DNA from: Nostoc mirabile CHAB5784
GTDB taxonomy: Bacteria; Cyanobacteriota; Cyanobacteriia; Cyanobacteriales; Nostocaceae
Reading direction: 5' to 3'
Assembly: GCF_020829645.1 (NCBI RefSeq)
Contig: NZ_JAIVFS010000015.1
Span: forward strand, 1 to 64,000
Length of the DNA stretch: 64,000 nucleotides
The translations under genes and the position numbers were made by a program. This document shows, piece after piece, positions 26,085-36,482 of the stretch; the first letter of the stretch is position 1, and every line of letters starts with the position of its first letter. Below the pieces are notes generated by a model. The model saw nothing but the letters and a program-made list of their open reading frames with translations. It ran no database searches and was not told the origin of the DNA.

Positions 26085-27413
26085 ATGTCCTCCATAACTT
26101 TTGAAATTTTAATCATTTTGGTGCTAATTATTGCCAACGGTGTGTTTTCTATGTCTGAGATGGCGATTGTCTCAGCCCGGAAAGTTAGGCTACAACAGCT
26201 TGCTAATCAAGGAGATGTCAAGGCAAAGGCAGCACTGAAACTAGCTGAGTCTCCAAATCATTTTCTGTCAACTGTTCAAGTAGGTATTTCCCTGATCGGT
26301 ATCCTGACTGGTGCTTTTGGAGGAGCAACAATTGCCAACCGATTGGCAATCTATGTAAAACTTATGCCCTTGTTAGCACCTTATAGTGAACCGCTATCTT
26401 TCGGAATAGTGGTTTTGCTTATTACCTATTTGTCACTCATTGTTGGCGAATTGGTACCGAAGCGTCTGGCATTAAACAACCCAGAAAGGATTGCATCGAT
26501 TGTAGCGATTCCTATGCAAGCCTTGGCGGCGATCGGTTCTCCAGTAGTCTATCTCTTAAGCGCTTCTACAGATTTGATCCTGCGAGTGCTGGGAATTACA
26601 GCTTCTACCGAGCCGCAAGTTACCGAAGAAGAAATTAAAATTTTAATTGAGCAAGGCACCGAGGCGGGAACCTTTGAGGAAGCTGAACAGGATATGGTGG
26701 AGCGAGTCTTTCGTTTAGGCGATCGCCCTGTGAGCTACTTAATGACACCCCGTCCCGATATTGTCTGGCTGGACTTAGACGACTCTGCCGAAGAAAATCG
26801 CCAAAAAATGGTTGATAGTGCCTATTCTCGGTATCCAGTTTGTCAGGGGGGACTTGACAATGTGCTGGGTGTTATGCCAGTTACCGACTTATTAGCCAGG
26901 AGTTTCCGAGGAGAACCGCTAGATTTAACAGTGGGATTGCGACAGCCCGTATTCGTGCCAGAAAGCACCCGTGGTTTGAAAGTTTTGGAATTGTTTAAGC
27001 AAACCATCACTCACATGGCGCTAGTAGTCGATGAATATGGCGTAATTCAAGGATTAGTCACTCTCAACGACATTATGAGCGAAATCGTGGGTGATGTTCC
27101 TTCAACAGATGGGCAGGATCAACCACAAGCTGTGCAACGCGAAGATGGTTCCTGGCTTTTGGATGGGATGTTGCCTGTAGAGGAGTTTTTGGAACTTTTC
27201 GGTATGGAAGAGTGGAAATCTCAGGAGAGCGGCAGTTATCAAACCTTAGGTGGTTTTGTGATCACGCATTTAGGTCGTATTCCTGCCGCAGCAGATCATT
27301 TTGAATGGCAAAGTATGCGAATTGAAGTGATGGATATGGATGGTAACCGCGTTGATAAGGTGCTAGTCGTACCAAAGGGAAGTAAATCACCCGATACGGC
27401 AAAATCTGATTAG
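26085..27413 (+). CDS. Hemolysin/CNNM family protein (DUF21-CBS-CorC_HlyC)
   Basis: A 442-aa membrane protein. An N-terminal DUF21 domain with three to four membrane helices (about residues 1-190; FSMSEMAIVSARK, GISLIGILTGAFGG, VGELVPKRLALN) is followed by a CBS pair (about 215-330; YLMTPRPDIVWLD, LVVDEYGVIQGLVT) and a CorC_HlyC domain (about 350-430). Relatives act in Mg or Co efflux or Na/Mg exchange; the name hemolysin is historical. The gene is divergent from mfd and ends in a heptamer tract. Confidence 0.9.
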   Translation: MSSITFEILIILVLIIANGVFSMSEMAIVSARKVRLQQLANQGDVKAKAALKLAESPNHFLSTVQVGISLIGILTGAFGGATIANRLAIYVKLMPLLAPYSEPLSFGIVVLLITYLSLIVGELVPKRLALNNPERIASIVAIPMQALAAIGSPVVYLLSASTDLILRVLGITASTEPQVTEEEIKILIEQGTEAGTFEEAEQDMVERVFRLGDRPVSYLMTPRPDIVWLDLDDSAEENRQKMVDSAYSRYPVCQGGLDNVLGVMPVTDLLARSFRGEPLDLTVGLRQPVFVPESTRGLKVLELFKQTITHMALVVDEYGVIQGLVTLNDIMSEIVGDVPSTDGQDQPQAVQREDGSWLLDGMLPVEEFLELFGMEEWKSQESGSYQTLGGFVITHLGRIPAAADHFEWQSMRIEVMDMDGNRVDKVLVVPKGSKSPDTAKSD

Positions 27414-27504
27414 TATTGGGCATCGGAAATAGGGCATTGGGCATTGAAAATTATTGTTTACTATTTCCCATGCACCATTCCCCATGCCCCATTCCTACAA
27501 TTTG

Positions 27505-28686
27505 TCAAGTCTTCGATAGACGTTGGATGGCCTCACCTGCCAACATTTGATGTGTTTGTTCCAAAACTTGAGGGATTTTATCGGCGTGGGGATTGCGGGC
27601 GAGACATTGCCGCAAGTCTAATTCGTTTAGCCGATCAGCTTTGTTACCAGGAAACCAATGGCTGGCATTACCAAGCAGGTTGTAACGCATTTTAGCGTAG
27701 TCTACCAGATCATAGGCGATCGCTAGATTTCGCAGCCACAAAATTACCCGAATATTTACCTGACCAGGGGTTTGGTCAAAGGTTGGTAGATTTGTCTGCC
27801 AGGATTTTACCCAATCTTCTCCCAAAGTAGCGATCGCTTCTTCTTCCAACCTTGCTAAAATCGGCGGTAAAATTTCTGATGCCCGATCTACTAATTCTAA
27901 AGTCTTCAGGTGTTCATCAAAATCTTCTGGTTTTGCTGCTCCCAAACTCAGAGTATGCACCTCTTGATGACTCAAACAAAACAAATCATTAAACACCATT
28001 GGACTCAAAGGGGCGCAAAGACTTACTAATTTTTGCGGTGGTTTATATAATAAACCTCCTTTATCAGATGGGCTAATAATAAATACCCCCATATCGTGGC
28101 GTTTAGCTGCTTCAATTGCTGCCCAATTCCATTGATTAATGTAGTACCAGTGCAGATTCACGTAATCAAATAAATTGGTATTAATTGTCTGCACAATCAT
28201 ATCTGTTGATCCGTGTGTGGAAAAGCCAATAAATCTAACTTTTCCCTCTGCTTGCAACTGCTGCGCTACTTCCAAACATCCACCGGGACGGATGCTGTCA
28301 TTTAACGACTCAGCATGATTGATGCCATGCAACCCTAAAAGGTCAACATAATCTAGTTGGAGATTTTGCAATGATTGTTCAAATGTCTCGCGGAATTCTT
28401 TCGCATCTGCCTTTGGGCTGACTTTGGTCTGAACAATCAATTTTTCGCGGGGAAACTTGGGCAATATTCTCCCTAATTGCATTTCGGAAGTGCCATAACC
28501 ACGAGCAGTTTCAATATGATTAATCCCAACCTCAACTGCCCTTCTAATAGTCGCTTCCAGATTCGCCTGGTTATCAGCAGGAATTTCATTATTGGGAACA
28601 TCTTCCCATTTGAACTGATATCTCATGCCACCGCAGGAAAACACTGGCATCTGTAATTCTGTGCGTCCAAATCGTCTATATAGCAT
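27505..28686 (-). CDS. Aldo/keto reductase
   Basis: A 393-aa NADPH-dependent oxidoreductase. The AKR tetrad is visible: Asp/Glu region NHIETARGYG with the catalytic Tyr, Lys in LIVQTKVSP and His in LLGLHGINH. The cofactor end is reached at IISPSDKGGLLY. About 70 extra C-terminal residues (after DYAKMRYNLLG) contain a Cys in LRQCLARNP, as in the longer AKR family sometimes annotated as 4Fe-4S proteins; a full cluster motif is absent. Substrate unknown. No operon partner. Confidence 0.88.
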   Translation of the reverse strand: MLYRRFGRTELQMPVFSCGGMRYQFKWEDVPNNEIPADNQANLEATIRRAVEVGINHIETARGYGTSEMQLGRILPKFPREKLIVQTKVSPKADAKEFRETFEQSLQNLQLDYVDLLGLHGINHAESLNDSIRPGGCLEVAQQLQAEGKVRFIGFSTHGSTDMIVQTINTNLFDYVNLHWYYINQWNWAAIEAAKRHDMGVFIISPSDKGGLLYKPPQKLVSLCAPLSPMVFNDLFCLSHQEVHTLSLGAAKPEDFDEHLKTLELVDRASEILPPILARLEEEAIATLGEDWVKSWQTNLPTFDQTPGQVNIRVILWLRNLAIAYDLVDYAKMRYNLLGNASHWFPGNKADRLNELDLRQCLARNPHADKIPQVLEQTHQMLAGEAIQRLSKT

Positions 28687-29241
28687 CAGTAAATTGTGGA
28701 TTGCTTACCAACTTAAAATCTAAAACAACAGCCATTCAAGGCTACAGTGCCACAATAACTACCTCTGTTCAATCTGTGACACTAGCATGATTCATCGCAT
28801 ATTAAATTGGTCAGGTCTTTTGGTTATTGGACTGCGACCAGTATTCCAGTTCCACAAAATAATTATCTCATCCTAGTTAGCATTAGCAAGCATTTCTCTA
28901 TTATTCTCCCAATTGGTGTTTAGGCTAAGTACAGCTTTGCGTAAATTCGTAGCGATTTGAGGGTTAAAATTTAAACGCAGAGGGGAGGCAGCGCGTTGCG
29001 GGGGTTCCCACGGCAGTCGCTCATGGGGGAAACCCCCAAGACCCAATACAGTTCAGTTAAGCATTTTTTCCTTCTCTCTGTGTTCTCTGCGCCTCTGTGG
29101 TTCGTTAAAAAATTTGATTTCACAAAGGGTTTTAGCCTTAACCCAAGCGTATTGCCCCAAAACCCGGCGAATAAATTCGCCTGCGGCTTGCCCCCATAAA
29201 TAAATTTAGTTGCTCTGCACGCCGCGACTTATTTGGTCAGA
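28687..29241. other. Repeat-containing gap before the NRPS 3' end
   Basis: A 555-bp gap. The left half is unremarkable AT-rich DNA upstream of the aldo/keto reductase. From about 28975 it holds palindromic repeats (CGGCAGTCGCTCATGGGGG) and then the dispersed repeat 29042-29154. No gene or RNA was recognised. Confidence 0.55.
29042..29154 (+). repeat. Dispersed repeat copy
   Basis: Starts CCAATACAGTTCAGTTAAGC and ends AGCCTTAACCCAAGCGTATTG, the same ends as 8118-8301, but with a different and shorter middle. It includes CTCTGTGGTTCGTTAAAAAA. Same orientation as the 8-kb copy. Confidence 0.7.
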
Positions 29242-32200
29242 TTAATTCTTTGGAGACTGCGCTTGGATTAAGCAATTTCTCAATGTTTCGGCTAACACCT
29301 GTACATGCGGTTCATTAAGTTGGCCAAGGTGAGATCCAGGAACGTAATGGATATCTAATCCTCCAGCAACTACTTCGCCCCAGCCGAATTGAGGATCGTA
29401 TTGTGTGCCTATAGCTTCGTCCCGATTTTGATCTTCTGTTCGCAAGAGGATAGCTCGACCAGGGTAAACTGGGAAAATATATTCATTAACGGCTTGAGTG
29501 TTAGCATCTATAATTTTTAAGTGCTTGTCACTTACAGGTATATCTAGTGCCACTTCCAAGTAACGGTCGTATGTATTCTGGAGATGAGACTTACGCCAAT
29601 AACTCCATCTCACAACCCTTTGCCAAAGGTAGGCTGGCCCTTGTTGAACAATATTATTTAAATGCAAGAAAACTCGCTTGAGAAATGACGCCCGCCAGCT
29701 ATAACCTCGACGACAACTATCAAGCATAATTAGAATACCAACTTGTTCGCCTTGCTCTTGGAGTTGCCGAGCCATCTCGAAAGCAACTACACCCCCAAAA
29801 GAATAACCTCCCAGAAAATAAGGGCCATTGGGTTGAAGGGTCTGAATTTCTTGAATGTAATGAGTTGCCATGTCTTCAACCCGTGTATGGAAAGGATGTT
29901 TTCCATCTAACCCTTGTGGTTGTAGTCCGTAGAATGGTTGGTCTGGCCCCAGATGCTGTGCCAATTCACGGAAACACAAGACTTCTCCACCTAGTCCGTG
30001 AATACAGAAAAAAGGTGGCTTGGAACCATTGGGTTGAATTTCTACCAAGGATGACCAAGTAGTTATTGATTCGTCTAAGGTATTTACTAAAGCCTTGTTT
30101 GCTGCTAAATCTTCTTGACAAATTATTTTGGCTAGAGCCTCTACAGTTCCTGACTGGAAGAGAATGGCAAGAGGCAGATTTTTATTAAATGTCTTCTCAA
30201 TCTGCCAAAACAGTTTTACTGCTAAGATGGAGTGCCCTCCTAGCTCAAAGAAGTTATCGTTGACGCCAATGGGCTGGACACCTAAAGTTTGTTCCCAAAT
30301 CTCTGTTAACTGGCGTTCCACCTCATTGCGGGGAGCAACAAACGTAGCTTCCGACCCTTGCCTTGATGAGTCGGGTGCAGGTAAGGCGCGGCGGTCTACC
30401 TTGCCGTTGGGGGTTAGAGGCATGGTGTCTAGCAAGACGAAAGCCGAAGGGAGCATGTACTGTGGGAGCTTTGTCAAGAGGAAGCTCCGTATCTCACTAA
30501 TTGTGGATGCCCAGTCTTGATTCGGGATAATGTAAGCCACTAAACGTTTATCCCCAGGAACATCTTCACGGGCAATTACTACAGTTTGAAGTACATCTGG
30601 GTGTTGGGCTAACACCGTCTCAATTTCCCCTGGCTCAATGCGTATCCCACGGATCTTAACTTGATGATCTCGGCGACCGAGAATTGCTAGAGAGCCATCT
30701 GGACGATAGCATCCGCGATCGCCTGTATAATAAAGCCAATCTCGTTCGTCATTCCGATAAAGGTTTTTGACAAATCGAGAACGGTTTTCTTCTTGAGTAT
30801 TTATATAACCCAAAGTGCGGAATGGCGTTCGTATAACGATCTCGCCTGGTTCACCTATGCCACACAGTTGGTTATTTGGTGTTAAAACTAGTGCTTGGGT
30901 TTCAGGAAGCGGCAATCCTACTGGCTGTACCCCAGGTTTACACTCAACAGGTATTTTGTAATAACACTTCGCCAAAGTTGTCTCTGTCGGCCCATAGAGA
31001 TTGACAATTTCACCTGATTCGGGAAAAGCATCGCGCCACCGATATACCAGTGTCTCTTTGAGAGGTTCTCCAGCAAAGAACAACCAGCGTAAGTTACGTA
31101 GATAGACTCCTGACGGCACATTAGCTAACCATGATTGCGCCAGCGATGGAACTGTATGCAGCACAGAAATTTGCTCATGTTCCAAGTAATTTAGAATTTT
31201 AGTTGGTTCTAGGTTATGCCCTTCCTCTGGCAAACACAGGGTTGCACCACTAGTCAAAGGTAAGAAAATATCTCTGAGAACTACATCAAAGGAAAGACCT
31301 GTCAATTGGGCAACCCGGTCTTGCTGACCAATTTCAAATGTTTGCCTCTGCCAGTTGAGAAAATGCGCCATCCCTTTGTGACATCCCAGCACCCCTTTAG
31401 GTACGCCAGTGGTGCCAGAAGTAAAGAAAATATAAGCTGGATCATCGGCAGCGATTTCAGGCAATTTTATTGCTTTACTGCTATTTTGGGGTGAATTTAT
31501 CGCTTCTCCTGTGTCTGGGTTTACACGTATAATAATTAAAGATTTGTATATTTCTTCATCTTCTGGATACTGACTATCAATATATAATATATATTTAGCT
31601 TTAGCTTCCTTTAACATGATCTGGTGGCGTTGGCATAGCCCACTAAAGGTATCGCTGGGAAGTTTCGGATCGAGAGTCAGTAGAACACCGCCACTCAAAA
31701 GTACAGCGTTCATACTCGAAATCAGTGCAAAGCTTCGTGTCCCGAACACGGCTACAACATCTCCCCGTTCCACTCCGTGAGACAACATCACCCGTGCTAA
31801 AGCTTGAGCGCTTTTGCCCAATTCGCCATAGTTCCAAGTGCGATATCCTTGACGAAGTGCCGAATGTTCTGGGGTGCCATTTACCCAAGAGGTAAACATT
31901 GTTGTTACTAATTCGTACCTCGGTTCTGGCAAAACCGCCCTTGCTTCTGGTAGCAAAGTTCGGGCTTCTAGTGTGACAAGAGAATACAAACTAATCTGGC
32001 ATTCCGTTGCAGCAACAATTTGATTCAACAAATGATGGAATTGATGCAGCATTTCCATCATCCGCTCTGAAGTAAACAGATCAGTGTTGTAGACTAAATC
32101 AAGTTGGATTCCCTGGTTTTTTTCTGTTACATACAAAGTTAAGTCGAATTTGGAAGCTGTTTCTAACATCGAGATTGGTTCTACAGCCACCCCAGGTAGT

Positions 32201-35200
32201 TCCAGTTGGATATCTCTTAAGTTGAGCATATTAAACCACACTTGAAACAGTGGGTTACGGCTGGTATCTCGCTTTGGTTGCAGTTCTTCTACCAGTTTCT
32301 CGAAGGGCATGTCTTGATGGGCATAAGCACCTAATGCCATCTGGCGAACTCGACTCAGCACTGAACGAAAACTGGGGCTGCCGGAAAAATCAGCCCGTAA
32401 AACGACAGTATTAATAAAAAATCCGATTAACCCTTCAATTTCAGAACGGTTACGTCCAGCAATGGGAGAACCGATGAGAATATCTTCTTGCCCAGTGTAG
32501 CGGTGCAAGATTGTCCCAAAGGCTGCCAGCAAGGTCATGAATAGGGTGACACCTTCCTGACGCGAGAGTTCTAGAAGCGATGCACTCAGAGTCTGCGGTA
32601 GCATGAGGGATTCGGCCGCCCCCTGGTAAGTTTGCACTGGTGGACGTGGCCGGTCGGTAGGCAATTCCAGTACAGTATTAGCACCTGCTAACTGGGTTTT
32701 CCAGTAGTTTATTTGGCTGGAGAGGACTTCACCCGATAGGCATTGGTGCTGCCAAACAGCAAAATCGGCATACTGAATGGGTAATTTTGCCAGGGGAGAA
32801 GGCTTACCGCTCAATAAGGCTTCATAAAGGGATGCTAACTGCTGCCAGAGAATGCCCATTGACCAGCCATCTGAAGCGATGTGGTGCATCACTAACAAAA
32901 GTATCTGCTCCTGTTCGTCTATCTGGAGCAAGCTAGCTCGCAGCATTAAGTCAGATTCTAAGTTGAAGGGGCGTTGCGCCTCTTGATTTAGGAGAGATTG
33001 TACCTGCTCCTGGGTTACTTTAATTATCTTGAGTTCAACTGGCCGAGGCTTACGAATAACTTGTATGGGGCTACCATCCGGCGATGTAATAAAGTTTGTT
33101 CGCAGTGCCTCGTGATGAATAACGATCGCATCTAGTGCCTGTTGCAATATACTCGTGTTGAACTCGCCCGTTAAGCGCAGTGCATTGGAGATGATATAAG
33201 CTGGGCTGTTAGGTTCCAACTGCTCCAAAAACCACACTCGCTGCTGGGCAAAGGATAAAGGGATTGACTCCCGGTTGGCTATTGGGGAAATAATCTGGTT
33301 GTGGGGATCATTTTCTTGAATCTGGGTTTGAGCTATCGCTTGAGCTAAACTAGCGATCGTTGGATTTTCAAATAAGATTTGCAACGGCATTTCTATCTGA
33401 AAGGCTTGGCGAACCCTAGACATGACTTGAGTCGCCAGCAGTGAATGGCCTCCCAATTCAAAAAAATTGTTGTGAATGCCTACTTGTTCCAAACGCAAAA
33501 CTTTTACCCAGATGTTAGCTAAGACCTCTTCTGTAGCATTTTGGGGTGGGACAAAGTTAGTTGACACAAGATCAGATGTATGCAGTGCAGGTAAAGCGTA
33601 GCGGTCTATTTTGCCGTTGGGGTTTAATGGCAAGGTGTCTAAAAATACAAAAGAGGCAGGCACCATATATTCAGGCAACCGACCTTGCAAAAAGCGACGC
33701 AATTCAACCTGACTAGGAATTTGCTCTGGGTTGGCAACAATATAGGCTACTAGTTGCTTGTTACCAGGAACATCCTCTCTAGCTATGACTAGAGTCTGTG
33801 TTAGTGACGGATGTTGTCCTAATATCGCTTCAATTTCTCCTAATTCAATTCGGAAGCCACGAATTTTCACTTGGTGGTCAATCCGACTAAGGAACTCGAT
33901 ATTACCGTCTGGTAGAAAACGTGCCAAATCCCCAGTTTTGTAAAGACGTGCCCCAACTTCAGAGCTAAAAGGGTTGAAAATGAACTTCTCTGTGGTTAAT
34001 TCAGGACGGTTAAGATAGCCTCGCGCTAGACCAATGCCGCCAATGTGCAGTTCACCTGATTCACCAACAGGCACAGGCTGCAAATTTTCATCAAGGATGT
34101 AAATCTCTGCATTAGCAATAGGGCGACCAATGGGAGCAATGGTATAACTAGTGCCGCGCTGACAAGTCCAGAAGGTGGCATCAATAGAAGCTTCTGTGGG
34201 GCCATAGCAATTATGGAAAACATTGTCCAAATTCAGTTGGGCAAAGAAGTGGTCTATGAGTTCGCTAGGTAAAGCTTCACCACCGCAGGTAATATGCCTG
34301 AGAAATCGACAATTCTCAATTCCCTTCTCTTCCAGTAAGACACGCAGTATAGAAGGTACTAAGGCCAAGACAGTGATTTGCTGCTCAATAATCGCCTTCA
34401 CAAGGTAAGCAGTATCTTGCTGTCCACCAGGGCGAGCCAGGATCAATTGCCCCCCAAAGCACAATGGCCAGAATATTTGCCACACTGAGGGGTCAAAGCT
34501 AAAAGAAATAGTCAGTAAAACTTTATCTGCTGGAGTTAATCTAAAGGTTGTTTGCCGCCAGTATAGTTGATTGCAGATACCACGATGAGGGATCATTACA
34601 CCCTTGGGTTGTCCTGTAGAACCAGATGTGTAGATTACGTAGATGAGGTTATCAGCCATCGTTTGATTTACAGGATTTTCTTGATTGTTTTGGGTGTTAC
34701 CTTGCCAGTTTGAGTCTAGACAAACCACTTGCGTCTGATGCGGTGGTAGGTTCTTGACCAATTTCTCTTGCGTTAATAACACTGGTATCTGGGTATCTGA
34801 TAAGATGAAGGCTAAACGCTCTGGGGGATATGCCGGATCTAAAGGCACATAAGCACCTCCAGCTTTGAGAATACCCAGTATTCCTACGATCATCTCCAAG
34901 GAGCGCTCCAGGCAAATGCCCACAAGTACTTCAGGCCCAACTCCCAAAGTACGTAGGTAGTGCGCTAGTTGATTCGCCCGCTTATTTAACTGCTGATAAG
35001 TAAGTTGTATATCTTCAAATACTACAGCAATTGCATAAGGCGATCGCTCTACTTGCATCTCAAACATCTGATGGATGCACAGATCGTGATCAACTACTTG
35101 AGTGTCATTACATGCCTCTAGAATTTGAGTGCCGATGATGTGAGTTAAAGTATTTAACGGAATATTTTGCTTATACTCTGGAGTCTGGCTATTTATCTGC

Positions 35201-35202
35201 AT
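29242..35202 (-). CDS. Two-module non-ribosomal peptide synthetase (A-T-C-A-T-TE)
   Basis: A 1986-aa NRPS. Domains in order: adenylation 1 (about 45-525; YTSGSTGQPKGVM near 190), carrier 1 (LGGHSLLATQ near 582), condensation (about 650-1085; HHIASDGWS near 774, intact), adenylation 2 (about 1090-1590; FTSGTTGVPKGV near 1263), carrier 2 (LGGHSILAVK near 1656) and type I thioesterase (about 1720-1975; GYSFGG with catalytic Ser near 1800, His in GSHLGQLN). There is no initiating C domain, epimerase, methyltransferase or MbtH protein. The likely product is a dipeptide or dipeptide-derived ring. Transporter and tailoring genes are not adjacent. The ATG at 35202 lies before an AT-rich 1.3-kb gap. 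Confidence 0.94.
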   Translation of the reverse strand: MQINSQTPEYKQNIPLNTLTHIIGTQILEACNDTQVVDHDLCIHQMFEMQVERSPYAIAVVFEDIQLTYQQLNKRANQLAHYLRTLGVGPEVLVGICLERSLEMIVGILGILKAGGAYVPLDPAYPPERLAFILSDTQIPVLLTQEKLVKNLPPHQTQVVCLDSNWQGNTQNNQENPVNQTMADNLIYVIYTSGSTGQPKGVMIPHRGICNQLYWRQTTFRLTPADKVLLTISFSFDPSVWQIFWPLCFGGQLILARPGGQQDTAYLVKAIIEQQITVLALVPSILRVLLEEKGIENCRFLRHITCGGEALPSELIDHFFAQLNLDNVFHNCYGPTEASIDATFWTCQRGTSYTIAPIGRPIANAEIYILDENLQPVPVGESGELHIGGIGLARGYLNRPELTTEKFIFNPFSSEVGARLYKTGDLARFLPDGNIEFLSRIDHQVKIRGFRIELGEIEAILGQHPSLTQTLVIAREDVPGNKQLVAYIVANPEQIPSQVELRRFLQGRLPEYMVPASFVFLDTLPLNPNGKIDRYALPALHTSDLVSTNFVPPQNATEEVLANIWVKVLRLEQVGIHNNFFELGGHSLLATQVMSRVRQAFQIEMPLQILFENPTIASLAQAIAQTQIQENDPHNQIISPIANRESIPLSFAQQRVWFLEQLEPNSPAYIISNALRLTGEFNTSILQQALDAIVIHHEALRTNFITSPDGSPIQVIRKPRPVELKIIKVTQEQVQSLLNQEAQRPFNLESDLMLRASLLQIDEQEQILLLVMHHIASDGWSMGILWQQLASLYEALLSGKPSPLAKLPIQYADFAVWQHQCLSGEVLSSQINYWKTQLAGANTVLELPTDRPRPPVQTYQGAAESLMLPQTLSASLLELSRQEGVTLFMTLLAAFGTILHRYTGQEDILIGSPIAGRNRSEIEGLIGFFINTVVLRADFSGSPSFRSVLSRVRQMALGAYAHQDMPFEKLVEELQPKRDTSRNPLFQVWFNMLNLRDIQLELPGVAVEPISMLETASKFDLTLYVTEKNQGIQLDLVYNTDLFTSERMMEMLHQFHHLLNQIVAATECQISLYSLVTLEARTLLPEARAVLPEPRYELVTTMFTSWVNGTPEHSALRQGYRTWNYGELGKSAQALARVMLSHGVERGDVVAVFGTRSFALISSMNAVLLSGGVLLTLDPKLPSDTFSGLCQRHQIMLKEAKAKYILYIDSQYPEDEEIYKSLIIIRVNPDTGEAINSPQNSSKAIKLPEIAADDPAYIFFTSGTTGVPKGVLGCHKGMAHFLNWQRQTFEIGQQDRVAQLTGLSFDVVLRDIFLPLTSGATLCLPEEGHNLEPTKILNYLEHEQISVLHTVPSLAQSWLANVPSGVYLRNLRWLFFAGEPLKETLVYRWRDAFPESGEIVNLYGPTETTLAKCYYKIPVECKPGVQPVGLPLPETQALVLTPNNQLCGIGEPGEIVIRTPFRTLGYINTQEENRSRFVKNLYRNDERDWLYYTGDRGCYRPDGSLAILGRRDHQVKIRGIRIEPGEIETVLAQHPDVLQTVVIAREDVPGDKRLVAYIIPNQDWASTISEIRSFLLTKLPQYMLPSAFVLLDTMPLTPNGKVDRRALPAPDSSRQGSEATFVAPRNEVERQLTEIWEQTLGVQPIGVNDNFFELGGHSILAVKLFWQIEKTFNKNLPLAILFQSGTVEALAKIICQEDLAANKALVNTLDESITTWSSLVEIQPNGSKPPFFCIHGLGGEVLCFRELAQHLGPDQPFYGLQPQGLDGKHPFHTRVEDMATHYIQEIQTLQPNGPYFLGGYSFGGVVAFEMARQLQEQGEQVGILIMLDSCRRGYSWRASFLKRVFLHLNNIVQQGPAYLWQRVVRWSYWRKSHLQNTYDRYLEVALDIPVSDKHLKIIDANTQAVNEYIFPVYPGRAILLRTEDQNRDEAIGTQYDPQFGWGEVVAGGLDIHYVPGSHLGQLNEPHVQVLAETLRNCLIQAQSPKN

Positions 35203-36482
35203 TTTTTATATATCAACTCCATCAACAAATACGTTTGTTTTAATTTATTATTTATTGTAAATGTTTTTATACAAATTTTCTGTTAGTTTGCACATTAATG
35301 AATGCCCTCAGGATACAAGCCTAGCTAGGCTTAAGGGCAGTCTGGTGCGCGAAATGCTTCTGGTTTACAGTACCCAGGCTAATTATATGCATTTTCAAAG
35401 ATAATTGATACTTAAAACTCTAGCTACTCGATTTTTCTCTAATATAATAATCACCAACTTTTTACCAAGCATTTTATTTTTAAACTAAAATTTTAAAAAT
35501 GCATTTAAATTTAAAAAATTGCCTGATTGCATTGTTGAGGTACAGTCAGGGAGAAGGATTTAGTTTCCGAATTTACGTTTACTTTACAAATATTTTTTTT
35601 GCTTTTTTGTATAAATATATGGTTCAAACACAATCACTGAAAAGACTTTATCTTTTTTTCCGAAAATTTGCTGAAGGAAAAAATAATTATTACCGAATCT
35701 TCATTGTGTTTATTCAAATGTAAAAATACTGTAAAGCTAAAAAATTGATTCTCTCTCAGTAGGTAAAAATGTCTATAATGCAGAGATGACAAGGCTCACA
35801 GATATCAAACAGTGTTGATATTACTTTCTTTATAACCAAATTCTCTGGAGATGCCCATGAAACTTACTCAAGCTCAATCACGACAACAAGTTTTGTAAAG
35901 TTTTGTAACAATAATCAAATTTTTGATGCATTTTGTTCTATCTTATGTGTGTAAGTTTTATTAATCAGTAATTATGCGTAAACAAACAGAGAAGTTTTAA
36001 GCAAAGCTGAATTAGTCTAGCTAAACATGCTACAGTAATTTCCGAAGGCATATCATCTATATAGAAGTGGAAATCTGCAATCAAACTGTAGTAAATCAGT
36101 TCAAGTGTTACGCACCTTAAACATCCTTTCTAGTATTTTTACCTGACCTACTTGATTATTTACGTCAGGGATTTTATTCAACTATTAAGTTAACTCACCA
36201 AAAAATCCTTTTTTTGGCATCAAAGCTCAAAATTTCCAGCCTAAATTGGATTCTAGCCTGCAACAAAAGCTAAGTATCTGGGTAGTAACCGCACTCAAAC
36301 CGACCCTGGAAGATGCTTTTGATCAAGAATTTAAAGAAAGTTAGTGCGAAGAAAATAAATGGTTAATAGTAGGCTACAAAGTCCAGGTTTTTTTGAAAAA
36401 AAAATGTGAGATACCCCATTTTTCTTACTTAAATATAAGCTTCCATCAAAGAAATTTTAACTACACCAAGTGTTTCTAAACT
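35203..36482. other. Long AT-rich gap between NRPS and exopolysaccharide genes
   Basis: About 1.28 kb between divergent transcription units, very AT-rich. It must contain promoters for both. A 74-codon frame (35499-35723) looks accidental. A 13-codon frame MKLTQAQSRQQVL at 35857-35898 follows CTGGAG and might be the start of a lost gene or a tiny peptide. A coding-like tail lies at 36189-36344. No RNA gene was recognised. Confidence 0.5.
36189..36344 (+). pseudogene. Unrecognised coding-like tail
   Basis: An open frame without a start codon that ends with TAG at 36342. It reads FFGIKAQNFQPKLDSSLQQ, KLSIWVVTALKPTLEDAFDQ, EFKES. Composition and codon use look coding, in contrast to the flanking DNA. 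I cannot name the family; it may be the C-terminus of a deleted gene at the edge of the exopolysaccharide locus. Confidence 0.3.

Noticed and set aside
35499..35723. 74-codon frame on the plus strand
   Set aside because: Composition (many Phe, Tyr, Lys) reflects AT-rich DNA; no ribosome site or similarity.
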